Shown here one piece after another: positions 8,480 through 15,975 of a DNA stretch of 34,534 bases. Positions within the stretch are counted from its first letter, which is position 1; every line of letters starts with the position of its first letter. The notes beneath the pieces were generated by a model that searched no databases, was not told where the DNA came from, and worked only from the letters and a program-made list of their open reading frames with translations. Position numbers and translations under genes: made by a program. Source of the DNA: Kiritimatiellales bacterium (GTDB lineage: Bacteria; Verrucomicrobiota; Kiritimatiellia; Kiritimatiellales; Pontiellaceae); NCBI GenBank assembly GCA_003230915.1, contig QIHI01000012.1, forward strand, positions 1 to 34,534, given 5' to 3'.

Positions 8480-9484
8480 TTAGACCATGCGGATGCCGAG
8501 CGGGTCACCCCGAACGGGCGAGGCGGTATAGCCATGCTTTGCGCAGAGGGCGGTGGGCGATTCGTCAGCGAAGACCAATACCACCCCGCCCTTGTCGCCA
8601 CTCACAGCACCCGCACCACAAATCTTGGCGGAACCCCCAGCGGATTCGATGTCGGCAATAAAGTGCTGCACCCGTTTAGGAACAACGCCGATGTCGACCA
8701 ACAGGCTGTTATTTTCGCGAACGAGCCAACGAACCTTTTGCTCGTCGTTGGAGCGAATCGCCTCTTCAAATGCATTTGTGACCGCTTCGAACTCGCTCCA
8801 GATTTCGCTATTCTTGAATCGATGCTCCACCTCTATCACACTTTCGCCCGTAGTCGACTCGGGGATGCCCGTTTGCACCATGTACATTTTCATACGGGGT
8901 AGCGACATCGGATTTGCCACCCCTTGTTTAAAACTGGCACAACCGCCGTGAAGCGAGATGTAGGAATCAACGCCGCTGGGTTTTCCGTGTTGGAGTTTTT
9001 CAGCCTCGAGACTGTATTCGTAGTACCAGTCGGGTTTGAAATCAACACGCAGATAGTGGCCAATGGCGCGGATTTCGCTGAGCACCGTCGCGGCGGAAGA
9101 GCCCATTCCGCATCCGACCGGAATACTGGAGCGCAGCTTGAGGCAAACCCCCGTATCGATGTGGCGGTGCAGACCGTCGAGGGTATGGACGAAGGCAAAG
9201 CGGAAAAGGTCGGCCGGCATGGTGAGCACATCACGAATACCGATTTCGCCGCGAAGGAACTCGCGGTATTTTTTATCCACGCGCCGTTTTAAATCGCCTA
9301 GTGCGATGAGCGTGTGCGACCCACTACCCTCGCCGCCAGGCAGATCGAACGAGATTTGGTCGCCAGCCTGCGGGGTAAGTTCGAAGACCGCGCTACGATC
9401 AATGGCCATGGCAATGGCGGGTTTGCCATAAACCACAGCATGCTCGCCGCTGAGAATCAGTTTTCCTGGAGCTACTGCCTTCAT
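8480..9484 (-). CDS. mvk: Mevalonate kinase
   Basis: A 334-residue GHMP kinase, the best candidate for ATP-dependent phosphorylation of mevalonate. Motif 1 is APGKLILSGEHAVVYGKP (5-22) with K8. Motif 2 is IPVGCGMGSSAA (121-132). The family motif KPSGVD (168-173) supplies the catalytic aspartate D173. Motif 3 reads KICGAGAVSGDKGG (287-300), longer than the usual glycine-rich GAGGGG. It starts three bases after the HMG-CoA synthase stop and ends three bases before the next GHMP kinase, so the genes are tightly coupled. HMG-CoA reductase and diphosphomevalonate decarboxylase, needed to complete the pathway, are not in this window. Confidence 0.85.
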   Translation of the reverse strand: MKAVAPGKLILSGEHAVVYGKPAIAMAIDRSAVFELTPQAGDQISFDLPGGEGSGSHTLIALGDLKRRVDKKYREFLRGEIGIRDVLTMPADLFRFAFVHTLDGLHRHIDTGVCLKLRSSIPVGCGMGSSAATVLSEIRAIGHYLRVDFKPDWYYEYSLEAEKLQHGKPSGVDSYISLHGGCASFKQGVANPMSLPRMKMYMVQTGIPESTTGESVIEVEHRFKNSEIWSEFEAVTNAFEEAIRSNDEQKVRWLVRENNSLLVDIGVVPKRVQHFIADIESAGGSAKICGAGAVSGDKGGVVLVFADESPTALCAKHGYTASPVRGDPLGIRMV

Positions 9485-9487
9485 TAT

Positions 9488-10660
9488 TTAGTCGACCAAC
9501 GATTCATACTCACGCTTATGCTGGCTGATGCCGGAGAATCGAAAGGGTCCGGTTTTATATTGCGGAAACACATATTCCCCACCATCGGTCGGCACGCCAT
9601 AATTAAAGATATCTTCGTATTGTTGATACGTCAGCTTGGTTCGATTCTCCAGCAAATTCCGATGCTGATCTGTATAGAGAAACTCGCGATAACCAGGCTG
9701 AACCACCCCGCTGAAAAATTCGCCGACGCAGCCGGAGCCATAGCTATAGAGTCCGATGCGTTTCCCGGCTAGATCATCCTCAGCGGTTTCGAGCAGTGAA
9801 AGAAGCCCGACATACATAGAAGCCGCATAGCAGTTTCCAGTGATCCGACTGTAGCGTAGCGACTCTTCCAGCAATGCATGGGACTCCTCTTTGCTCATTT
9901 TAAACTTTAGTTTTTGTGCCAACTTTTGGTAGGCCTTTTCGGCCATTTTGGTGAATGGGATGTGGTAACAAAATCGGTCAAAATCGGCCAGCGTCCGATT
10001 AGAAAGCTCGGCATATTGCTTCCACGATTCCAGCAGCGCATGAATATAAACCATCGCGGAATACTTACCGTCGACCAGTGCTTCTGAGCGATAATTTGGT
10101 CGCCAAAAATCCATGACGTCGGCCGTGTAATAGCCACATTCCGGCTCGATGGCCATCAGCCTCGGGTTGGCGGAAACCAACATGGCGACCGCGCCGCAGC
10201 CTTGCGTGGCCTCGCCCGGGCTTCCAAGTTCATAGCGGGCAATATCGGATGCAATGACCAACGCCTTTTTTTCTGGATTTCGAGCCACAAAACCAATGGC
10301 AAACTGTAGCCCGGCCGTTCCACTGTAGCAGGCCTGCTTGAGTTCAACCGTCCGGCAGCGCGATGGCATTTCTAGCAACCCGTGTACATAGATCCCGGCG
10401 GCCTTTGACTGATCAATCCCGCTTTCGGTGGCAAAGAGCAGCAATTCCACATCGTCCAGTTCACCGTCTTTCATCAACGGATAGGCCGCGCTGGCGGCCA
10501 AGGTCACCACATCCTCATCCGGCGAGGGGATGCTCATTTTTTCCTGACCAATCCCGATATAATACTTTTCGGGATCGACCGAGCGCGCCTCGGCGATGGT
10601 CTTGAGGTCTACGTAATAGTTGGACGTGTGGAAACTAAGCCGATCAATGCCAATATTCAT
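9488..10660 (-). CDS. mvaS: Hydroxymethylglutaryl-CoA synthase
   Basis: A 390-residue bacterial HMG-CoA synthase of the thiolase fold. It condenses acetyl-CoA with acetoacetyl-CoA in the first committed step of the mevalonate pathway. The catalytic set is visible: E79 (FATESGID), C111 (KQACYSGTAGLQ, the acylated cysteine) and H233 (YHIPFTKMA). The length fits bacterial enzymes. The start overlaps the end of the isomerase gene by 17 bases; AAGGA lies ten bases before the ATG, so coupling to the upstream gene probably helps translation. Placement between fni and two GHMP kinases leaves little doubt about its pathway. Confidence 0.96.
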   Translation of the reverse strand: MNIGIDRLSFHTSNYYVDLKTIAEARSVDPEKYYIGIGQEKMSIPSPDEDVVTLAASAAYPLMKDGELDDVELLLFATESGIDQSKAAGIYVHGLLEMPSRCRTVELKQACYSGTAGLQFAIGFVARNPEKKALVIASDIARYELGSPGEATQGCGAVAMLVSANPRLMAIEPECGYYTADVMDFWRPNYRSEALVDGKYSAMVYIHALLESWKQYAELSNRTLADFDRFCYHIPFTKMAEKAYQKLAQKLKFKMSKEESHALLEESLRYSRITGNCYAASMYVGLLSLLETAEDDLAGKRIGLYSYGSGCVGEFFSGVVQPGYREFLYTDQHRNLLENRTKLTYQQYEDIFNYGVPTDGGEYVFPQYKTGPFRFSGISQHKREYESLVD

Positions 10661-11672
10661 CGAGGATCAATCCTTCGTTATCTTTCAAGTCGTCAATGCG
10701 CTCGGCACCCAGCAGAAACATGGTCGTCGTAAATTCGCGCCTCAAGCGCTGGATCACCTGACGCACCGCATCGGCTGACTCACGCGCCGGGTTGAGAAAA
10801 GGACGCGCCACTCCGCACAATGTTGCGCCGAGAATAAGGCTCTTGGCCATATCAATCCCACTGCGAACCCCACCCGAGGCCACCATTTTCACTTCATGCC
10901 GATACGGCTTCATCAGGCGCAATGCCACCGGGGTCGGTATACCCCAGTCGCTGAATAACTCACCGAGTTCCGGATCGTCGCTACGATGGCTTTCGACACG
11001 GCTCCACGATGTTCCGCCGCAGCCGGAAATATCGATATATTTGATTCCAGCTGCGAGCAGGTGCTCCACATCTTCCGGAGAGATTCCCGCACCCACCTCT
11101 TTAACGACAACCGGCTGTTTCAGGGTTTGTACGATGATTGCAATCTTACTGCGGAGATTTGAAAAATCGGTATCGCCCTCCGGTTGCACGGCTTCTTGCA
11201 GGGGGTTTAAATGAAGGTACAGACCGTCTGCTTCGAGCACATCGACGACGGCCTCACAATCGGAGAACCCCATATCATAATTCAACTGTACGGCACCAAG
11301 ATTACCCAACAGAAGTGCATTGGGAGCATATTTCCGAAGGTCGAAACTTTCCCGTGCGGCTTCGTCTGAGCGCAATACTCGCTGCGATCCTACCGCAAAA
11401 CCAATGCCCTCGGCCTCAGCCGCAATCGCTAGATTGCGATTGATTTTAATCAACTCCTCATCCGCTCCGCCTGTCATTGAAGAGATAATCAATGGGAATG
11501 ATAGATCTTTCCCCATGAAACGGGTGGAGGGATTGATCTCTGAACAGTTTATCTCCGGCAAGGCGCGATGGGTTAAATGGATACGATCAAAGTAGTATTG
11601 CCGGCGGTCGATATCGCCGCCCTCTGAGACAATGTGTATATGATCCATTTTCCGTTGGTTTATCGATTTCAT
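10644..11672 (-). CDS. fni: Type 2 isopentenyl-diphosphate isomerase (FMN-dependent)
   Basis: A 342-residue TIM-barrel flavoenzyme interconverting IPP and DMAPP. Family signatures are QRKMDHI near the N-terminus (R-K-x-x-H substrate motif), MTGG at about 66-69, the region around VGSQR, HLNPLQE (substrate side), VVKEVGAG, DISGCGGTSW and the FMN-phosphate loop ASGGVRSG. I keep the start at 11672 because the first in-frame ATG downstream (11648) would cut off the arginine and lysine of the R-K-x-x-H motif. No good ribosome site is visible at either. It is the first gene of the mevalonate operon and is divergent from the gene at 11894. A TATAAA about 15 bases before the ATG may be a -10 with a very short leader, but this is weak. 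Confidence 0.95.
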   Translation of the reverse strand: MKSINQRKMDHIHIVSEGGDIDRRQYYFDRIHLTHRALPEINCSEINPSTRFMGKDLSFPLIISSMTGGADEELIKINRNLAIAAEAEGIGFAVGSQRVLRSDEAARESFDLRKYAPNALLLGNLGAVQLNYDMGFSDCEAVVDVLEADGLYLHLNPLQEAVQPEGDTDFSNLRSKIAIIVQTLKQPVVVKEVGAGISPEDVEHLLAAGIKYIDISGCGGTSWSRVESHRSDDPELGELFSDWGIPTPVALRLMKPYRHEVKMVASGGVRSGIDMAKSLILGATLCGVARPFLNPARESADAVRQVIQRLRREFTTTMFLLGAERIDDLKDNEGLILDEYWH

Positions 11673-11816
11673 AAGGCGAGATTTATAGCGTTTCCCACAC
11701 GATTTAACAGCTTAATTACCGACCTACACGCGCTACTGAATTATCAGTTTTGAGGGAAACTGCAATTTTTCCGCAACAACCTCCTACCTTCTCCCGAGAA
11801 AAATATGCATTTGACT

Positions 11817-11836
11817 CTAAATACTGCTCTAAATAC
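11817..11836 (+). repeat. Direct repeat CTAAATAC in a divergent promoter region
   Basis: The octamer CTAAATAC occurs at 11817-11824 and again at 11829-11836, so repeat starts are 12 bases apart. It sits in the 221-base gap between the divergent fni operon and the 552-residue gene. It could be a binding site for a regulator of either side. A TTGACT just upstream (11811) has no -10 at a normal distance, so no promoter is claimed. The rest of the gap shows nothing recognisable except AAGGA at 11882-11886, the ribosome site of the next gene. Confidence 0.3.
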
Positions 11837-11893
11837 CCCTCGGCATGGTTCCTGCTTTGCTATACAGGAACCCATCCAGATAAGGATTGACCC

Positions 11894-13552
11894 ATGCAGA
11901 ATACGGAACAAAACCAGAAAACAAATTTCCAGTCCATCAAAGACGACGCCCTGTTTTCCGCCCTCAATGCCCTTGGGCGCTCCATCAATATTATATCCAC
12001 CTACGGCAACCACCATCCTGCATTTCAGAAGGCTATATCAGCCGCCCTGATCTCCATGCACACGCTCTTTCTCGACCGGAAAAAAATAACCCTTGGAGCA
12101 TTCAATGGCGTATTAACCGTCGACAATGTCCCTGTCGAAGCCTCCGGAACCTTGCTCAAATCTCTCGAACGTCGATTGGTTCGTTTGCGCATTACCGGCC
12201 TGCGCATTGCCCAGGGAATATCGGAAGCCGAACTGACCCAACTTGCCGAACTGCTCTCCACCAACGAGGCCAGAGAGTTTTCGGAAGGCATCAACCGTGC
12301 ATCCCTCTCGCACATCGCAACAGAAACCTCCCGTTACGAAGTGGTGGAGGAGGACCAAATCGTTACCAATAAAAGCGATCTGGCCGGCATGGGTGGCGAT
12401 GGGGTTCTCGTGCTTGAGGACGAAATAGAGAGCGACAACACAGGCGATGGAGAAGGCCACGAATCTTCCGTTCATGTGGATCAAATCGTGGCATTCCTGA
12501 AAGGAGATGTTGATCTCGACGAGGCCGATATTGGTGAAGAACTCTCCGAACTTGCATCCAACCCCGACCGCCTTGGCCAACTGATCATGGAATCGGTATC
12601 CATTCGACAAGCGGCCTCTGAACTTTCGGGTGAGTCGCTTAATGATGTTGTCCTTGGCTGCCTCCGACGCACCTATAATGGCCTCCGGGAACAACCCGCC
12701 TTCCAATCCTCGGAGGGCATCGCCGACCTTAAAAAAGCGCTCTTGCTATTGGAAGAAAGCATGCTCGATAAACTGCGAGGCCTGACCGGAGAATCCGACC
12801 CCGAACTGGATCGTGAAATCGTACAGGCCATTCGCGAGATGGATGAGACCCTTGAGTTTGAGTTGGCCGCAAATCAATATGTCGAACACCGCCAAGCTAT
12901 TCAAGAAAATGAAAAACAGCTACAGTCGTATCTCGCAACCAACGGTGCCGATGCAGCAGAAAAACTACTCGCCAATACCGATTTTCCGAATACTGACTGG
13001 CGGCGGATTGTGGTGGAAAGTCAGCATCCCTCGACTGCGAAACCAACCTTGCCGATCATTGAGGGACTGAACACCTTGACTTCGGTTTTCGAAAAACTAG
13101 AAAACTTGATGAAGTCGGATACCTCCGACAACAGTCAACTAAAGAATCTACTGGGACAAGCCACGGATAATATTATTGTAACGGCCGACTCCACCAAGGA
13201 AAAACTCGAACTTCTCTCGCAACAGCTCGACGACACCGGCACGATCGGGGGGCATGGTTTGAAAATGAACCGCAAAGAACTGCTCTCAAGCCTCTCCGAA
13301 ATCTCGCAGGAACTCATGCAACCGCTCACCGCCATCAACGTATCGCTCGAAATGATGCTCGGCGGATATGTCGGAGAGGTTAGCCCCGAACAGCGTCCCA
13401 TGCTGGAGCTGGCCAGCAACAGCGGAAGCCACTTGACCTACTTAATGAAAGAGCTCATCGCCATTGTGGGTTGCCCCACCAATAAAGGGATCGACGACCG
13501 CTTTCATACCACCAGCGAGCAAGTCGTCTTGCTCGAAAAAAAAGCGGGATAG
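11894..13552 (+). CDS. Protein with HD-GYP/HEAT-associated N-domain and degenerate HisKA
   Basis: A 552-residue soluble protein without signal peptide or membrane segment. Residues about 14-120 resemble the helical domain found before HD-GYP or HEAT-repeat modules in several bacteria: a GNHHPA-type sequence, then LTVDNVPVEA, then ISEAELTQLAELL. The acidic middle, about 160-450, is helical and unassigned. Residues about 463-530 read like a histidine-kinase dimerisation helix pair (SEISQELMQPLTAI, then EQRPMLELASNSG). The phosphoacceptor histidine of the S-H-E-L-R-x-P motif is Q472, and no ATPase domain follows. It is therefore not an active kinase; a signalling scaffold or regulator is plausible but unproven. 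AAGGA lies seven bases before the ATG. Its last codons overlap the terminator of the convergent ilv transcript. Confidence 0.75.
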   Translation: MQNTEQNQKTNFQSIKDDALFSALNALGRSINIISTYGNHHPAFQKAISAALISMHTLFLDRKKITLGAFNGVLTVDNVPVEASGTLLKSLERRLVRLRITGLRIAQGISEAELTQLAELLSTNEAREFSEGINRASLSHIATETSRYEVVEEDQIVTNKSDLAGMGGDGVLVLEDEIESDNTGDGEGHESSVHVDQIVAFLKGDVDLDEADIGEELSELASNPDRLGQLIMESVSIRQAASELSGESLNDVVLGCLRRTYNGLREQPAFQSSEGIADLKKALLLLEESMLDKLRGLTGESDPELDREIVQAIREMDETLEFELAANQYVEHRQAIQENEKQLQSYLATNGADAAEKLLANTDFPNTDWRRIVVESQHPSTAKPTLPIIEGLNTLTSVFEKLENLMKSDTSDNSQLKNLLGQATDNIIVTADSTKEKLELLSQQLDDTGTIGGHGLKMNRKELLSSLSEISQELMQPLTAINVSLEMMLGGYVGEVSPEQRPMLELASNSGSHLTYLMKELIAIVGCPTNKGIDDRFHTTSEQVVLLEKKAG

Positions 13553-13568
13553 GTTTGATCCATCCCGC
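13536..13568 (-). terminator. Rho-independent terminator of the ilvBN transcript
   Basis: On the minus strand, 25 bases after the ilvN stop, ATCCCGC (from 13568) pairs with GCGGGAT (13550-13544), extended inward by CC/GG. Eight uridines follow (complement of A at 13536-13543). The T-tract and part of the stem lie inside the last codons of the convergent 552-residue gene. On the plus strand the hairpin is not followed by a clean T-run, so it mainly serves ilvBN. Confidence 0.8.
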
Positions 13569-13592
13569 CCATGATCTTTCTTTCAGAAGAGT

Positions 13593-14096
13593 CTAGGTTC
13601 TTTTTTGACCGCGGCTCATCACTACTTTTCCGGTGCGCACAAGTTCCACGATTTTGAATTTCCTGATCATCTCCTCAAGGGCATCGATCTTGGCCGGATC
13701 ACCAACCACCTGCAGAATCATCGACTCCTTCGTCAAATCCACCGTCTTACAACCAAAGTGCTCCGCAATCTGTAGTGCCTCGGATCGCCCCTCACAATCA
13801 ACGGAAATCTTAATCAGCCCCATCTCCTTCATGACCGATTGATCGTAGGTATGGTCGATACAGTGCAACACATCGATCAACTTGGCGAGTTGCTTGATAA
13901 TCTGCTCCAGCCCATCTGGCTTACCGCTACAGCCGATGGTCATCCGCGAAAAGTTACCATCCACCGCCGGCGAAACCACCAGCGACTCAATATTGAACCC
14001 GCGGCGGGCAAACACCTGCGCAATCCGTGCGAGCGCACCCGGCTTGTTAGCAACATAGACGCTCAATGTGTGTATCACTTTTTCTGAATTCGTCAT
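13593..14096 (-). CDS. ilvN: Acetolactate synthase small (regulatory) subunit
   Basis: A 167-residue regulatory subunit that pairs with the large subunit and mediates feedback inhibition by branched-chain amino acids. An N-terminal ACT domain occupies about 8-80 (TLSVYVANKPGALARIAQVF, with the GFNIESL strand). A second small-subunit domain follows at about 85-160 (KISVDCEGRSEALQIAEHF, then GDPAKIDALE). The length matches the short class (IlvN/IlvH). GAGGAGA is seven bases before the ATG, and the gene starts 15 bases after the ilvB stop, so it is co-transcribed with ilvB. A strong terminator follows it. Confidence 0.96.
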   Translation of the reverse strand: MTNSEKVIHTLSVYVANKPGALARIAQVFARRGFNIESLVVSPAVDGNFSRMTIGCSGKPDGLEQIIKQLAKLIDVLHCIDHTYDQSVMKEMGLIKISVDCEGRSEALQIAEHFGCKTVDLTKESMILQVVGDPAKIDALEEMIRKFKIVELVRTGKVVMSRGQKRT

Positions 14097-14111
14097 GGCA
14101 AATCTCCTCGA

Positions 14112-15833
14112 TTAGGTTGAACCGGTCGGTTTTTCAAGTTTTCGGGTGGGTGGATCAATAAGCATGTCCTCAATGGCCGCGCCGGCGGGAATCATCGGGA
14201 AAACGTTATCCGTCTTCTCTACCTCGCAGTTGATGAGGCACGGCCCGTCGTTATAGCTGAGCGCACTGCCCAGAACACGCTTCACATCGCCAGGACGCCG
14301 TAGGTTGAATCCTTTAACGCCAAACGATTCCGCTAGCTTCACAAAGTCCGGATTACCCTCCAGATCGACTCCGCTGGTGCGGTCTTCATAGAACAGCTCC
14401 TGCCATTGGCGAACCATGCCAAGATAGTGGTTATTCAACACCACGATCTTGATCGGGAGTTTATGCAGCGCGGCTGTCGCCAATTCGAAGAACGTCATCT
14501 GAAACCCACCGTCGCCGACAAAGCATACATGCAGATCGTCCGGGCGGGCAAACGCCGCACCGATGCAAGCAGGCAAGCCAAAACCCATTGTGCCCGCGCC
14601 GCCGGAGCTCAGCCAATTGTAGCGGCTATCGTTCTTGTAGAACTGTGCCGCCCACATCTGGTGCTGTCCTACGTCGGTGGCCACGCAGGCCTTGCCCTCG
14701 GAAAGTTTGTAGAACTCATCGATAATGTGCTGCATCTTCAGGCTGCCCTGTCGTTTGAACTTTAGCGGATGCTTCGTCTTATAGCCATCTAAGTGCCTGC
14801 ACCACGCCGCCGTTTCCAAGGAGGGAACATGTTTGGCAAGTTCGTCGATCGCCGTTTTTGCATCGGCCACGCAGGCGATTTGCGGCTGAATCATCTTGCC
14901 GACTTCCGCAGCATCGATATCGATGTGGATAATCGTCGCATTCTTGCAGAACTGCTCCGGCTTGCCTAGAATGCGGTCGTCGAAGCGCGAACCAATATTC
15001 AGCAGCAGGTCGCACTCGCAGATCGCTTTATTAGCATAGGCCGTACCGTGCATGCCTAGCATGCCCAATGCAAGCTCGTGGGTTTCAGGGAATACGCCCT
15101 TGCCGAGGAGTGTATTCGTAACTGGAATTCGTGCCTTCTCGGCAAAGGCCTTAAGGCTGGCATCCGCCCCCGAAATCATCGCGCCATGTCCCGCGAGAAT
15201 CAGCGGGCGTTTCGATTTAGATAGAGCCTCGGCAATCTGAAGAATGATGTCGTTATCCACCCCTTCGATCAGTCGATAACCCGGCAAATCCATCTCCGCA
15301 TGCAAATCAGCCGTACATGGCCCCGCGCTGATGTCCTTCGGAACATCGATCAACACCGGACCCGGCCGCCCCGTCGTGGCAATATGAAACGCCTCGCGGA
15401 CGATTCGCGGAATATCATTACCCTTTTTGACCAGATAGGAGTGCTTCACCACCGGCATCGTGATTCCAAAAATATCCGCCTCTTGAAAGGCATCCTTGCC
15501 GAGCATCCAAGAAACCGACTGGCCGGTAATCACGATCATCGGAACCGAATCCATGTGGGCAGTCATGATGCCCGTCAGCGTATTCGTTGCTCCAGGACCA
15601 CTCGTCACCAGCACCACCGCTGGCTTCCCGGTTGCCCGCGCGTAGCCATCGGCCATATGAACCGCACCTTGTTCATGGCGCACGAGGATAAACTTAATCT
15701 TGGTCTCCGTCGTAACTAACGCATCGAAAATCGGAATAGCTGCGCCGCCGGAGTAGCCGAAAATGTGCTCTACCCCCTCGTTTTCCAGACACCGGATAAT
15801 CGCCTGACCACCTTCCATTGTATTATCTGACAT
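14112..15833 (-). CDS. ilvB: Acetolactate synthase large (catalytic) subunit
   Basis: A 573-residue ThDP- and FAD-dependent enzyme that makes 2-acetolactate from two pyruvates, or acetohydroxybutyrate from pyruvate and 2-ketobutyrate. It is the first common step to valine, leucine and isoleucine. Visible signatures are the ThDP-activating E54 in RHEQGAVHMADGYARATG, the FAD-domain FDDRILG, and the C-terminal ThDP motif beginning VGDGGFQMTFFEL and closing with VLNNHYLGMV. GGAGG seven bases upstream fixes the ATG at 15833. It has its own promoter (15858-15886) and is followed by ilvN. ilvD lies about 8 kb away on the same strand, so the pathway is split across the window. Confidence 0.97.
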   Translation of the reverse strand: MSDNTMEGGQAIIRCLENEGVEHIFGYSGGAAIPIFDALVTTETKIKFILVRHEQGAVHMADGYARATGKPAVVLVTSGPGATNTLTGIMTAHMDSVPMIVITGQSVSWMLGKDAFQEADIFGITMPVVKHSYLVKKGNDIPRIVREAFHIATTGRPGPVLIDVPKDISAGPCTADLHAEMDLPGYRLIEGVDNDIILQIAEALSKSKRPLILAGHGAMISGADASLKAFAEKARIPVTNTLLGKGVFPETHELALGMLGMHGTAYANKAICECDLLLNIGSRFDDRILGKPEQFCKNATIIHIDIDAAEVGKMIQPQIACVADAKTAIDELAKHVPSLETAAWCRHLDGYKTKHPLKFKRQGSLKMQHIIDEFYKLSEGKACVATDVGQHQMWAAQFYKNDSRYNWLSSGGAGTMGFGLPACIGAAFARPDDLHVCFVGDGGFQMTFFELATAALHKLPIKIVVLNNHYLGMVRQWQELFYEDRTSGVDLEGNPDFVKLAESFGVKGFNLRRPGDVKRVLGSALSYNDGPCLINCEVEKTDNVFPMIPAGAAIEDMLIDPPTRKLEKPTGST

Positions 15834-15857
15834 ATTTTTACCTCCAAATTCCTGATC

Positions 15858-15886
15858 ACCCTATTTTTACCCATTTAATTTGTCAA
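15858..15886 (-). promoter_or_regulatory. Promoter of ilvBN
   Basis: On the minus strand a perfect TTGACA (complement of 15881-15886) is followed after 17 bases by TAGGGT (complement of 15858-15863), a weak -10. Transcription would begin about 18 bases before the ilvB ATG. Such a short leader leaves no room for a leader-peptide attenuator, so control probably acts on DNA. The -10 region lies inside one arm of a 13-bp inverted repeat. Confidence 0.55.
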
Positions 15887-15934
15887 TATTTTTGATTAAA
15901 AAATGATTTTGTTAAAATATAGGGTAAAAATAGG
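15860..15934. repeat. 13-bp inverted repeat flanking the ilvB -35 region
   Basis: CCTATTTTTACCC at 15860-15872 is repeated exactly in inverted orientation as GGGTAAAAATAGG at 15922-15934, with 49 bases between. The proximal arm covers the proposed -10 of ilvB; the distal arm lies upstream of the -35. This is the usual arrangement for a two-site operator with DNA looping, or for a regulator acting on both ilvB and the end of the neighbouring gene region. The regulator is unknown. Confidence 0.6.
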
Positions 15935-15975
15935 TCGGAATATTGGTCGGTGTTCAGTCGAACCGAAAAAATAGG

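Noticed and set aside
11811-11835. TTGACT...TAAATA promoter
   Set aside because: The spacer is 13 bases, too short for a sigma-70 promoter.
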